Notes: generated by a model not told the origin, from the letters alone. A stretch of DNA of 64,000 nucleotides from Nostoc sp. C052 (GCF_013393905.1 NZ_CP040273.1:372001-436000); one strand, 5' to 3'; shown: positions 27,614-36,572, counted from the stretch's first letter. Program-made: numbers and translations.

Positions 27614-28237
27614 ATGAGGTTTGTCCTAAGACGCCGCAAGTTAGGTCAATTGATGATTATCAGCACAGTAGCAGCGACGATCAGTAATTTTGTAGATAAA
27701 GCTGTAGCACAAACTCAAGTAAAAAAAACTACTCCAATGCTGGCAACTTCGACACCTGAAACTGTGAAGGTGACGCTACAAGTGAATAGAACACCACATA
27801 GTTTGCAAATTGAACCGCGTGTTACCTTACTTGATGCACTTCGGGAATATCTAGGATTAATTGGTACTAAAAAAGGTTGCGATCATGGTCAGTGTGGTGC
27901 CTGCACGGTGCTGGTTGATGGGCAACGCATTAATTCGTGCCTGACATTTGCGATTATGCACACCGACGCAAAAATCACAACTATTGAAGGGTTGGAACAA
28001 GGAAACAATCTGCATCCAATGCAAGCTGCGTTTCTATCCCGCGATGCGTTTCAGTGTGGCTACTGCACGCCAGGACAGATTTGTTCGGCAGTGGGTTTGG
28101 TGAACGAGGGACACGTTAAGGCGGATACCGATATTCGCGAACTGATGAGCGGCAATATCTGCCGTTGCGGTGCTTATCCAAATATCGTGGCTGCTGTCCG
28201 CGATGTCTTAGAGGGAAAAAAAGATGCAGCCGTTTAG
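27614..28237 (+). CDS. 2Fe-2S subunit of aldehyde oxidoreductase (PaoA/YagT-type), 207 aa
   Basis: Electron-transfer subunit of a xanthine-oxidase-family molybdoenzyme. The plant-type 2Fe-2S cluster is bound by CDHGQCGACTVLVDG...SC and the second cluster by CGYCTPGQ...CRCG. The in-frame ATG at 27614 gives a leader with arginines (RFVLRRRKLGQLMIIS) and a hydrophobic stretch, consistent with a Tat-exported periplasmic enzyme as in E. coli PaoA. Upstream in-frame TTG starts would add an unrelated tail. It overlaps the FAD subunit gene by 14 bases. Confidence 0.9.
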   Translation: MRFVLRRRKLGQLMIISTVAATISNFVDKAVAQTQVKKTTPMLATSTPETVKVTLQVNRTPHSLQIEPRVTLLDALREYLGLIGTKKGCDHGQCGACTVLVDGQRINSCLTFAIMHTDAKITTIEGLEQGNNLHPMQAAFLSRDAFQCGYCTPGQICSAVGLVNEGHVKADTDIRELMSGNICRCGAYPNIVAAVRDVLEGKKDAAV

Positions 28238-29207
28238 CTATAAGAAAGCAGGACAAGCAGAAAATGCTGTGGCTTTGGTAGCTCCAGATGCCCAAGCTTC
28301 CTATATCGCTGGTGGTACTAGCCTCATCGATTTGATGAAGCTGAATGTTCAGACCCCAAGAGAGTTGGTTGACATTAACCCACTCCCACTGAGCAAGATA
28401 GAAGTACAGGGTAACGGTGTGCGAATTGGAGCAACCACAAGCAATAGCGATGTTGCTTATAATCCGATCATTCAAGAGCGTTATCCTGTGTTATCAGAGG
28501 CCTTGCTGTCTGGGGCATCACCCCAACTGCGAAATATGGCGACGGTGGGCGGAAATTTGCTGCAACGTACCCGGTGTTACTACTTCCGCGATACTTCGAT
28601 GCCCTGTAACAAGCGCGTTCCCGGTTCAGGTTGTGCGGCAATTGAGGGTTACAACCGCATTCACGCGATTCTTGGCGGTAGCGATCGCTGTATTGCCACC
28701 CATGCTTCTGATATGGCGGTGGCAATGGTGGCACTTGATGCCGTTGTGCAAACACGCGGGCCGAAAGGAGAGCGCAGCATTCCCCTTGTAGATTTTCATC
28801 TCGTACCGGGTAATACACCAGAAAGAGAGACGGTTTTAGAACACGGAGAGTTAATTGTTGCCGTTGACTTACCTGCTTCAACCTTTGGGAAGCGATCGCA
28901 CTATTTAAAAGTCCGCGATCGCGCCTCCTATGCCTTTGCAATGGCATCAGTTGCAGCTGCATTAGATATTCAAAATGGGATCATTCGCTCGGCACGCATT
29001 GCCCTTGGTGGCGTAGGAACAAAGCCCTGGCGTGCCTTTGAAGCGGAAAAAGTGCTTCTGAACAAGCCCACAAACCAAGCAACATTTCAAGCAGCAGCAT
29101 TGGCGGCGATCGCCGGAGCTAAACCTCAAAAATACAACGGCTTTAAAGTCGAACTGACTAAACGCACAATTGTGAAAGCGCTCTTCACGCTAGGAGGGAT
29201 GGTATGA
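28224..29207 (+). CDS. FAD subunit of aldehyde oxidoreductase (PaoB/YagS-type), 327 aa
   Basis: CoxM/YagS-type FAD domain: AGGTSLIDLMK (FAD pyrophosphate loop), ATVGGNLLQRTRC and the C-terminal CO-dehydrogenase flavoprotein domain (GGVGTKPWRA). The insertion with cysteines in RCYYFRDTSMPCNK and PGSGCAAIEG is the 4Fe-4S binding loop that marks the PaoB branch. Starts inside the 2Fe-2S gene and overlaps the molybdenum subunit gene by an ATGA. Confidence 0.93.
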   Translation: MQPFSYKKAGQAENAVALVAPDAQASYIAGGTSLIDLMKLNVQTPRELVDINPLPLSKIEVQGNGVRIGATTSNSDVAYNPIIQERYPVLSEALLSGASPQLRNMATVGGNLLQRTRCYYFRDTSMPCNKRVPGSGCAAIEGYNRIHAILGGSDRCIATHASDMAVAMVALDAVVQTRGPKGERSIPLVDFHLVPGNTPERETVLEHGELIVAVDLPASTFGKRSHYLKVRDRASYAFAMASVAAALDIQNGIIRSARIALGGVGTKPWRAFEAEKVLLNKPTNQATFQAAALAAIAGAKPQKYNGFKVELTKRTIVKALFTLGGMV

Positions 29208-31417
29208 ATACAGGGGACACAAATACAGTTGTCGGCAAACCGCTCAATCGGGTTGATGGATACCTGAAGGTGACTGGAGCAGCACGTTACGCGGCTGAGT
29301 TTCCGGTAGCAAAAATGACTTATGGCGTGACAATTCAAAGTGCGATCGCCAAAGGTAAAATAGCCCAAATCGATACAAAGGCGGCGGAGCGAGTACCAGG
29401 TGTATTAGCAGTTATTACCCACCTCAATGCACCGAAGGCATCTGGAGAAAAGGGCGGTGGTCGCAAACTACAAGTCCTACAAGATAACGTTGTCTTGTAT
29501 AGCGGTCAGCACATAGGTGTTGTAGTTGCTGATACATTTGAACGAGCTATGTATGCTGCCTCACTCGTACAAGTTCGTTATGACGAACAGAAACCAACCA
29601 TCAATATGCGGGAAAACCTCGCTAAGGCATACTTGCCTAAAGGAAAAATCCCCAAAGAGGAGCCGCCCGATTCAACTCATGGCAATGTCAACCAGGGACT
29701 AGCGGCGGCGGCTGTCCGCGTCGAGCAAACCTATACGACACCAATCGAAAATCACAATCCGATGGAGCCTCATGCCACAACAGCAGTTTGGCAAGGCAAT
29801 CAACTACTGCTGTATGACGCAACTCAGGGAATCTTTCAGGTTCAACAAAAAGTTGCGGGGGCATTGGGAATCGATCCAAAGAATGTCCGTATTATGTCTT
29901 ACTTTGTGGGCGGTGGCTTCGGTTGTAAAGGATCGGCTTGGTCGCACGTGCCACTAGCGGCGATCGCAGCACGGCAAGTTAATCGCCCAGTAAAATTAGT
30001 TCTGGGACGGATACAGATGTATGGGCCTGTCGGCTTTCGACCGGAGACAATTCAACAAGTTTCTCTCGGTGCAACCCACGAAGGAAAATTGACTGCACTC
30101 CGACACGCCGGGACTTCACAGACTTCAACTTTCGATGAATTTATCGAGCCTGTTGGTAAAAGCACCCGCATGATTTACGCTTGCCCACATATCGAAACCA
30201 GTCACCGTCTGGTTCAGCTCGATCAAGGAACACCAACCTTTATGCGGGCCCCAGGCGAAGCTTCTGGGTCATTTGCCCTAGAATCGGCAATGGATGAACT
30301 AGCTTATGCGCTCAATATCGATCCTATCGAGCTGCGTTTGCGTAACTATGCTGAAGTTGATCCTACTAAAAAACTCCCTTGGTCGAGCAAATCATTGAGA
30401 GAGTGTTACAAATTAGGGGCAGACAAGTTTGGCTGGCAAAAGCGCAATCCCAAGCCCCGGTCAATGCGAGACGGTAATTATTTGATTGGTTGGGGTATGG
30501 CGACAGCAACTTATCCTACCAACCGTTCTCCGGCATCCGCGATCGCTCAGATTATGGCAGACGGTACAGCCGTTGTACTGAGCGGTTCGCAAGATATTGG
30601 CACAGGGACTTATACTGTAATGACTCAAGTTGCAGCTGAGGCACTCGGTCTACCAATTAGCAAAGTCCGCTTTGAATTAGGCGATACGAAGATGCCAGAA
30701 ACCCCCGTTTCTGGTGGTTCGCAAACTGCCGCCAGTGTCAGTTCGGCGGTGTATTTAGCGGGGAATCAAGCTCGGAGTCAGCTTTTGCAACTAGCACTCG
30801 CCGATCAAAAATCACCGCTTTATAGTTCCAATCCTGAGGATGTGATTGCCCAAGATGGCAGCTTTTTCTTAAAAAATAAATCCTCTGCAACCGAAACATA
30901 TCAGGCTATCTTGGCACGGCATGGAATGAAAATGATCGAAGCGCGTGCAGATGCCAAGCCTGGAGAAGAACAAAAAAAGTTCTCAATGCACGCATTTGGA
31001 GCGCAGTTTGCCGAAGTCCGCGTTGAACCTGATTTGGGTGAAGTGCGAGTATCGCGTTGGGTGGGAACTTTTGGCGTGGGACGCATCCTCAATGCTAAAA
31101 CAGCCAACAGTCAACTAATTGGTGGGATTATTTATGGCATTGGTATGGCGTTAATGGAACATACGGTAATAGATCCGAATCTAGGACGCGTTGTCAATCA
31201 TGATTTAGCTGAGTATCACGTACCAGTAAATGCAGACATTCCCGATATTCAGGTATTGTTTGTCGATGAACACGATCCATATATCAACCCGCTTGGTGTC
31301 AAGGGAGTTGGTGAAATTGGCATTACCGGCACTGCGGCTGCGATCGCTAATGCTGTGTATCATGCCACAGGTAAGCGCGTCCGTGATTTGCCAATTACAT
31401 TAGACAAGCTGCTGTAG
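29204..31417 (+). CDS. molybdenum subunit of aldehyde oxidoreductase (PaoC/YagR-type), 737 aa
   Basis: Large catalytic subunit that oxidises aldehydes to acids with water using molybdopterin cytosine dinucleotide. N-terminal aldehyde oxidase domain (GAARYAAEFPVAKMTYG), Mo-binding segments (VGGGFGCKG, FMRAPGEASGSFALESAMDE, GSQDIGTGTYTVMTQ) and the catalytic glutamate in GVKGVGEIGITG near the C-terminus. Full length and intact. It ends an operon of three overlapping genes; XdhC and MocA, needed for cofactor insertion, lie about 1.9 kb downstream. Confidence 0.94.
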   Translation: MNTGDTNTVVGKPLNRVDGYLKVTGAARYAAEFPVAKMTYGVTIQSAIAKGKIAQIDTKAAERVPGVLAVITHLNAPKASGEKGGGRKLQVLQDNVVLYSGQHIGVVVADTFERAMYAASLVQVRYDEQKPTINMRENLAKAYLPKGKIPKEEPPDSTHGNVNQGLAAAAVRVEQTYTTPIENHNPMEPHATTAVWQGNQLLLYDATQGIFQVQQKVAGALGIDPKNVRIMSYFVGGGFGCKGSAWSHVPLAAIAARQVNRPVKLVLGRIQMYGPVGFRPETIQQVSLGATHEGKLTALRHAGTSQTSTFDEFIEPVGKSTRMIYACPHIETSHRLVQLDQGTPTFMRAPGEASGSFALESAMDELAYALNIDPIELRLRNYAEVDPTKKLPWSSKSLRECYKLGADKFGWQKRNPKPRSMRDGNYLIGWGMATATYPTNRSPASAIAQIMADGTAVVLSGSQDIGTGTYTVMTQVAAEALGLPISKVRFELGDTKMPETPVSGGSQTAASVSSAVYLAGNQARSQLLQLALADQKSPLYSSNPEDVIAQDGSFFLKNKSSATETYQAILARHGMKMIEARADAKPGEEQKKFSMHAFGAQFAEVRVEPDLGEVRVSRWVGTFGVGRILNAKTANSQLIGGIIYGIGMALMEHTVIDPNLGRVVNHDLAEYHVPVNADIPDIQVLFVDEHDPYINPLGVKGVGEIGITGTAAAIANAVYHATGKRVRDLPITLDKLL

Positions 31418-31688
31418 TCATAGTCATTGGTATTTTCTTCCCCCCTCTGCTTCCAATACTTGTCGGGTTTTGGGGAATGGGGTTGCGGGAAAGGTTAAAC
31501 CAATTCGCAATTCCGAGTTAAAAATGCTTTACCCGAGCAGTATTGCCCCTGCTTCTCTTCTTCCCCTGCTCTCTTCGCTGAATGTATCTTGCGGAGTATA
31601 TTTCAAAACACTCCTTAGTTAGAGTCTTCATAGCAGATTGCCGTGATAGTATACGGCTCATTCCTGTCGTTACTTGTAGGAGACAATT

Positions 31689-31733
31689 ATGGAAATCAGT
31701 AGACGCAGCTTATTAAAAACTGCTTCTTTTTGA
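31689..31733 (+). pseudogene. Tat signal-peptide stub (14 codons)
   Basis: After a strong ribosome site (AGGAGA), an ATG begins MEISRRSLLKTASF and then stops. The SRRSLLK pattern is a Tat leader, so this is the 5' end of a lost exported protein gene. A different gene fragment follows 4 bases later. Confidence 0.6.
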
Positions 31734-31737
31734 CGGT

Positions 31738-31971
31738 ATGGGCAAAATGCCAATGAATCGAGACTTTACACCGAGTTTTGCTTTAAAGTATCTGCTGAAA
31801 GATGCCAATTTGATCGCTCGATTTGCCCAAGATTTAAATTCTCCCACACCTGCTGCAACAGTTGTCAGAAAAACAATAAAGACAGCAGTTAATCAAGGAT
31901 GGGGAGAAGAAAATGCATAAATATTAATCAAAGCTTTGGAGTTAGAAGCAGGAGTAACCATTAAATCATAA
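31738..31971 (+). pseudogene. 3' fragment of a 3-hydroxyisobutyrate/6-phosphogluconate-type dehydrogenase
   Basis: The segments FTPSFALKYLLKDANLIARF and TPAATVVRKTIKTAVNQGWG are the C-terminal helical domain of the beta-hydroxyacid dehydrogenase family. The NAD-binding domain is absent. After an in-frame TAA (31918-31920) the homology continues (ILIKALELEAG), so the fragment is both truncated and stopped. Confidence 0.65.
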
Positions 31972-32062
31972 CTGTTTATTTGTAGCTTACTAACTGTGCT
32001 GATGGCGCTTGTTTTTTATTCTACTTTTCAACATAGAACTTTATTTAGGGAAAGCATTGATT

Positions 32063-32734
32063 ATGTCCAAGTTCAAAATATATTCTACTGGGATAGTAGC
32101 GATCGCCTTATCTCTGGCAACTGGTTGCACACCAACTACTCCCCATGACCAAACTACATCACAAGCTCCATCTGCTGTGCCTGTACAAGCAACTGAGAGT
32201 CCATCCCCAACTACATCAGGGCAAAATAACCTCAGTTCTTTAGACAAAAAGTTCATAACTGATGCCGCTCAAGATGGTTTAGCAGAAGTCCAACTAGGAC
32301 AACTGGCGTCACAACGTGGAACCAGTGATGTGGTAAAACAGTTTGGACAGCGTATGGTTCAAGATCATACCCAGGTAAATAATCAACTCAAACAGTTAGC
32401 GACTCAAAAAAGTGTCACGCTACCAACTACTATCGGTAGGACAAATCAGCAAGCCTTGCGACGCTTATCTGCACTTTCTGGTGCTAAATTTAATCGTCTA
32501 TATATAAATGAAATGCTTCAAGGTCATGAAAAAGATGTCTTTGCATTTCAGAATGAAACTCAAAAAGGACAAGATCCAGACGTGAAGGCATTTGCGGCTC
32601 AAGCGCTACCAACCCTCCAAGAACATCTGCAACAGGTTCGTGCCATTGCTAATCCTGGAAGTTCAACTAGCACCCCAACTCCAACCAGTACCCCAACTCC
32701 AACCAGTACCCCAACTCCAACTAGTACTCCATAA
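32063..32734 (+). CDS. DUF4142 lipoprotein with a Thr-Pro tail, 223 aa
   Basis: ATG 32063 gives a lipoprotein signal (MSKFKIYSTGIVAIALSL, lipobox ATGC). The DUF4142 domain follows (residues about 65-195): FITDAAQDGLAEVQLGQLA, the VVKQFGQRMVQDH motif and helical bundle. Family members are periplasmic or outer-membrane-attached proteins of unknown function, widespread in bacteria. The C-terminus is a low-complexity PTPTST tail coded by a short tandem repeat, as in wall or surface linkers. Confidence 0.85.
   Translation: MSKFKIYSTGIVAIALSLATGCTPTTPHDQTTSQAPSAVPVQATESPSPTTSGQNNLSSLDKKFITDAAQDGLAEVQLGQLASQRGTSDVVKQFGQRMVQDHTQVNNQLKQLATQKSVTLPTTIGRTNQQALRRLSALSGAKFNRLYINEMLQGHEKDVFAFQNETQKGQDPDVKAFAAQALPTLQEHLQQVRAIANPGSSTSTPTPTSTPTPTSTPTPTSTP
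32672..32731 (+). repeat. 18-bp coding tandem repeat
   Basis: About three copies of ACCCCAACTCCAACCAGT code the Thr-Pro-Ser tail of the DUF4142 lipoprotein. The last copy differs at a few bases. Confidence 0.9.
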
Positions 32735-32827
32735 GGTAATGCAGTTCAGTTAAACATTTCTTCTTTTCCTTTGCGTCCGCTGCGCGGACTGCTACAAAAA
32801 AGCAAGCTACGCGTGGCGTCTCTAAGA

Positions 32828-33293
32828 GGCTGTTTGAAAAGTTGGAGAGATGGTAAAAAAGCTCTCTCAGTATACGCTGTGAATAGATAATAGACAGCAC
32901 TGAGAGAGCAACATGAGTAAAGCATACCCCAGTAATCTGACCCGTGTTCAATATGAATTTCTGAGTGAGATGATTCCAGAACCAAAACCCGGCGATCCGC
33001 GCTTCAAAGAAGTAGAAGAAAGTGTCACCTTCCAGCTGGGGTTTCCCAGTGGAATACTAGGAATTTGCTCCACCAGCTACGGCCTTCACGAAGGGCGACG
33101 GTTTCGCGATCGCTGGATTGCCTCAATTGTCTCCAATATTGGCGGTTGGATGGAAGACACGGCGGGAGCTTGGTTAATGACTTCTCTCACCATCTCTCCC
33201 CTATTGGTGGCACTCATGCAAACTGAGAAAAAACCATTGTTTTCATTGGGACTACTTGCTCAAACTGACAAACTGCTAGCAACAGAAAAATAA
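32828..33293 (+). pseudogene. mosaic ORF built from an IS transposase, an oxidoreductase and an MFS transporter
   Basis: The DNA opens with an IS-like end (GAGGCTGTTTGAAAAGTTGG at 32827) and an inverted repeat CTCTCAGT/ACTGAGAGAG before the ATG at 32913. The 126-residue ORF then reads, in one frame: the N-terminus of an IS5-type transposase (MSKAYPSNLTRVQYEFLSEM), a piece of a Gfo/Idh/MocA oxidoreductase (GDPRFKEVEESVTFQLGFPS, TSYGLHE), and a first MFS-transporter membrane segment (WIASIVSNIGGWMEDTAGAW). The tail is unidentified. It is almost surely non-functional scrap that happens to remain open. Confidence 0.6.
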
Positions 33294-33301
33294 GCAATCA
33301 A

Positions 33302-34459
33302 ATGAATGAATTACAAGCAATCTTAGAAGGCTTCGAGTCAAGTCAAAAAAATGGTGAAATCACTTTCCTGGCGACTGTAGTTAAAACTCAAGGTTCAACC
33401 TATCGCCGACCGGGTGCTAAAATGTTAATGACAAATACAGGTCGGATGATCGGAACAATCAGCGCTGGTTGCTTAGAAAACGACGTATTTGAGCATACTC
33501 AACAACGAATGTCAGACGGCGAACCAATTGTTGTTACTTACGATAACACCGCCTCGGAAGATATTCTGTGGGGCTTTGGTTTGGGGTGCAATGGGGTAGT
33601 GCAAGTTCTGATCGAACGTCTTGAGATAGAAAGCACACCGAATGCGATCGCTTTTATACAGGAGTGTTTTCATCAAAAACATTTAGGTATTATTGCTACA
33701 GTCTTTGCCTTTGAAGGCGCAGTAAAGGTCAAACTTGGGTCGCGCTTACTGCTCTATCCTGATGGTAAATTTATCACTGACATCAAAGATGCCAATTTAA
33801 TTCAATCTCTGATTGCAGATAGTCAAGCAGCCTTTGCTAATCAAAAGTCAAGGGTAAGCAACTATCAGTTACCTTTAGGCAATGTAGAAGTTTTCACCGA
33901 AGTTATTCAACCACCCACAGATGCAGTAATATTTGGTGCAGGTTATGACGCTGTACCAGTAGCCCAGTTTGCTCAAGCATTAGGTTTGCAGGTTACTGTA
34001 GTCGATTGTCGAGCTAATGAGGCAACTAGAACGCGATTTCCTCTGCCTTGTGATGTCATTCTTAGTCGGCGAGAAATTGTCCAAAAACAGGTATTTATAA
34101 ATGCCCACACAAATGCTGTGGTCATGACGCATAATTACCTTGACGACAGGGAAATTTTGAAAATGTTGCTACCATCTCCTGCACGTTACATAGGGATTTT
34201 AGGGCCAAAGGTGCGTACTGAGAGATTGCTTGAAGATTTGCGTTCGCAAGGAATAGTTTATAATACTGAACAATTAAGAAGATTGCATAGCCCGATTGGG
34301 ATTGATATCGGAGCAGATACTCCTGAAGGAATAGCGATCTCCATTATTGCGGAAATTCAAGCAGTGCTAAAAAACCGCAGTGGTAATTTTTTAAGAAATC
34401 GCAATCAACCAATTCACCAATGTAATGAAAGCAACTCAACCTTGCTACTTACCACATAG
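33302..34459 (+). CDS. XdhC/CoxI-family molybdoenzyme maturation factor, 385 aa
   Basis: N-terminal XdhC/CoxI domain (TVVKTQGSTYRRPGAKML, GTISAGCLENDV) and a C-terminal Rossmann domain (FGAGYDAVPVAQFAQALG, then ILGPKVRTERLLEDL, SPIGIDIGADTPEGIAISII). These proteins bind Moco, help sulfurate it and insert it into xanthine-oxidase-family enzymes. It is followed 5 bases later by MocA in the same direction. Likely serves the PaoABC-type enzyme encoded at 27614-31417. Confidence 0.92.
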   Translation: MNELQAILEGFESSQKNGEITFLATVVKTQGSTYRRPGAKMLMTNTGRMIGTISAGCLENDVFEHTQQRMSDGEPIVVTYDNTASEDILWGFGLGCNGVVQVLIERLEIESTPNAIAFIQECFHQKHLGIIATVFAFEGAVKVKLGSRLLLYPDGKFITDIKDANLIQSLIADSQAAFANQKSRVSNYQLPLGNVEVFTEVIQPPTDAVIFGAGYDAVPVAQFAQALGLQVTVVDCRANEATRTRFPLPCDVILSRREIVQKQVFINAHTNAVVMTHNYLDDREILKMLLPSPARYIGILGPKVRTERLLEDLRSQGIVYNTEQLRRLHSPIGIDIGADTPEGIAISIIAEIQAVLKNRSGNFLRNRNQPIHQCNESNSTLLLTT

Positions 34460-34464
34460 TTTTT

Positions 34465-35160
34465 ATGACTGAGGAAATAAACAACGACAAATCAACTATA
34501 GCCATTATGATTCTTGCTGCTGGTGCATCGACTCGGATGGGTACACCGAAGCAACTATTGCTTTACCAAGGACTTAGCTTTTTGCAATACATTACAGAAA
34601 TGGCAATCGCTTCAGTTTGTCAACCTGTGGTAGTAGTACTTGGAGCCAATGCAGAACAGATTCATCCCCAAATTAAACAACTTCCCGTTAAAGTAGTTAA
34701 AAACTCGGATTGGGCTTGTGGAATGAGTGCTTCAATCAAGAGCGGTATGGAATTGTTAAATAATCTTCCACAAAAATTAGAAGCAGTAGTTATTACACTT
34801 TGCGACCAGCCATTTGTTTCTCAGCAAATTATTAATCAACTTGTTGATACATATTATTCCACAAAAAAACAGATCATTGCTTGTGAATATGCGGATACAT
34901 TAGGTGTACCTGCTCTATTTAGTCAGAGATTTTTTTCAGAACTTGCCGCTTTGAAAAATGCTTCAGGAGCCAAAATAGTTATTAATAATAACCTGAATGA
35001 AGTGTTTTCCATTCCGTTTCCTCTAGGGGATATCGATATTGACACACCAAAAGATTATGAACAATTGCTGTCAATTACCAGAGCTACTGATTCTGCTCGT
35101 AGCGTAGCCACCGATTATTGTGCTTTTACCCAAAACTTGGACAAAAAGGACACGATATAG
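34465..35160 (+). CDS. mocA: MocA-type molybdenum cofactor cytidylyltransferase, 231 aa
   Basis: Nucleotidyltransferase that turns Mo-molybdopterin into the cytosine dinucleotide form needed by aldehyde and xanthine oxidoreductases. Visible motifs: LAAGASTRMGTPKQLL (nucleotide-binding loop), VVLGANAEQI, and the metal site VITLCDQPFVS. Length fits the family, though the last 25 residues (after LLSITRA) look appended and may come from a junction. It sits 5 bases after xdhC, likely one operon. Confidence 0.9.
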   Translation: MTEEINNDKSTIAIMILAAGASTRMGTPKQLLLYQGLSFLQYITEMAIASVCQPVVVVLGANAEQIHPQIKQLPVKVVKNSDWACGMSASIKSGMELLNNLPQKLEAVVITLCDQPFVSQQIINQLVDTYYSTKKQIIACEYADTLGVPALFSQRFFSELAALKNASGAKIVINNNLNEVFSIPFPLGDIDIDTPKDYEQLLSITRATDSARSVATDYCAFTQNLDKKDTI

Positions 35161-35250
35161 TTCACGTCCTGTGATTTAAAGGTACATATTGCCGAAAATT
35201 AAAGGATAAGCTTGCCGAACCCAGAACCTAACTAGCTTCGAGCAGCGGGA

Positions 35251-35470
35251 GTAATTGATGATCGCGAATTGATGTCCCTCCGCAAGTTTGGCAGTCGCTT
35301 AGAAGGGCATCCAACCCCAGTGTTACCTTCTGGCTGTGCGGGATCTGCCCGGTTCTGGTACTCCAGAAGAACTACTTCATGCAGCAAAAATTGACGCTTC
35401 TTCTATTGTCGAGGCTGTGCGTTCGCTCCTTAGACAACCTGCTTTGGTATCAACCAAAGGCGTTGCATAA
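35251..35470 (+). pseudogene. transketolase gene remnant with internal deletion
   Basis: IDDRELMSLRKFGSRLEGHP and TPVLP (35251-35326) match the thiamine-domain start of transketolase. Directly after, in another frame, LAVRDLPGSGTPEELLHAAK and IDASSIVEAVRSLL look like the C-terminal end of the same family. The middle of the gene is deleted. Identification of the first part is firmer than of the second. Confidence 0.5.
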
Positions 35471-35520
35471 ATGCGGCATGAATCAGTTCATCACTGATAT
35501 TTTTCTATACTTTAGATTCT

Positions 35521-35561
35521 CAAGCTTTCGATGACGAAGAAGCTTTGTCATCGAAAGCTTG
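35521..35561. repeat. perfect 15-bp inverted repeat
   Basis: CAAGCTTTCGATGAC (35521-35535) and its complement GTCATCGAAAGCTTG (35547-35561) flank an 11-base loop. It lies exactly at the left edge of the duplicated fragment at 35578 and could be an IS/MITE end or a recombination scar. Confidence 0.6.
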
Positions 35562-35577
35562 GACTACAAAGCTTTTC

Positions 35578-35772
35578 TATTTAGAAGATGAACTAGGTGA
35601 GCAATTCTGGACAGATTATCAAATCCAGTCACTCTTTGATGATAAAAATCAGCAAACAATTGAATTAGAAGTATCACTTACAGATGATTATGCAGCAACG
35701 TTAGAATTTTACCCATCGCTAAAAAGGTTTTCACCATCCATATTTACAAGAACGGATAATGACTTTTAAAAT
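35578..35772 (+). pseudogene. duplicated C-terminal fragment of the gene at 25680-26308
   Basis: The codons for LFYLEDELGEQFWTDYQIQ to the end TDNDF match those at 26115-26308 at DNA and protein level, including the bases just after the stop. The rest of the gene is missing; the reading frame at 35545-35577 comes from the inverted repeat. Confidence 0.75.
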
Positions 35773-35774
35773 TT

Positions 35775-36572
35775 TCAAATCATATCAGAATTAACAGACT
35801 CCTTATGCTGTTTTCTGTTTGCCACTAGCCGTTTTTCATACAGTTTCAGCCGTTGATGATTTTGATCGTTCATATAATATAATCCAGGATCTTGCTGATA
35901 TGTGTAGGAACCACAGTGGTCAACAGCAGCGCTGTGATCAGTATCAGGTGAGAGTGCCCTATCCGAAGCAAGCAAGGCATTTTCATATCCTTCATACCCA
36001 ACCCCATAAGAGGTAGGAACATAGGGAGGGACAGGAGGGTCAGTTCCATATCCGGCATATCCAACCCCAGAAGAGGTAGGAGTATCAGTAGCGGCTGGAG
36101 GTTCAGTTCCATATCCGGCGTATCCAACCCCAGAAGAGGTAGGAGTATCAGTAGCGGCTGGAGGTTCAGTTCCATATCCGGCGTATCCAACCCCAGAAGA
36201 GTCAAAGACACTAAATGAAGATGAAGGACGGTAGACTTGTCTAACTCGATGTTCATAATCAAAATCAACAGTCATACCATTCGTAAACTCAGGTAGTGCT
36301 TCTACCTGGGCTTTAGTCAGGTTGACTGCATAGACCCGGTGCGTATCATAGTCTACCTGGGAACATCCAATTGGCAGCAGAACTTTTTTGCCAAAAATCC
36401 AAATGCCTGTGTTTATAACCAGATAACGAATGTGGCCATCATCATCAACCAAAAGGTCGTCAGCAGAGCCAATTTTTTCGTCTTTGGAGTAAAGGTCAAA
36501 CCCCCTCAGATGCTCCTGAGAATCCTGTTGATGATAATTAGCATCAAAATATTCGATTTTATGAAGAGACAT
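35775..36572 (-). CDS. PRC-barrel domain protein with a repeat linker, 265 aa
   Basis: Residues about 22-100 form a PRC-barrel (GFDLYSKDEKIGSADDLLVD, HIRYLVINTG, KVLLPIG), a small beta-barrel found in RNA-processing and photosynthetic proteins and in stress proteins of cyanobacteria. Residues 125-190 carry three copies of a 21-residue repeat (SSGVGYAGYGTEPPAATDTP), then a charged C-terminus. Function unknown; probably envelope- or stress-associated. The gene is intact. Confidence 0.85.
   Translation of the reverse strand: MSLHKIEYFDANYHQQDSQEHLRGFDLYSKDEKIGSADDLLVDDDGHIRYLVINTGIWIFGKKVLLPIGCSQVDYDTHRVYAVNLTKAQVEALPEFTNGMTVDFDYEHRVRQVYRPSSSFSVFDSSGVGYAGYGTEPPAATDTPTSSGVGYAGYGTEPPAATDTPTSSGVGYAGYGTDPPVPPYVPTSYGVGYEGYENALLASDRALSPDTDHSAAVDHCGSYTYQQDPGLYYMNDQNHQRLKLYEKRLVANRKQHKESVNSDMI
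36041..36207 (-). repeat. 63-bp coding tandem repeat in the PRC-barrel gene
   Basis: CAGTTCCATATCCGGC recurs at 36041, 36104 and 36167, exactly 63 bases apart. The units are nearly identical, so copy number probably varies between strains. A more diverged unit precedes them near 35990-36030. Confidence 0.92.
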
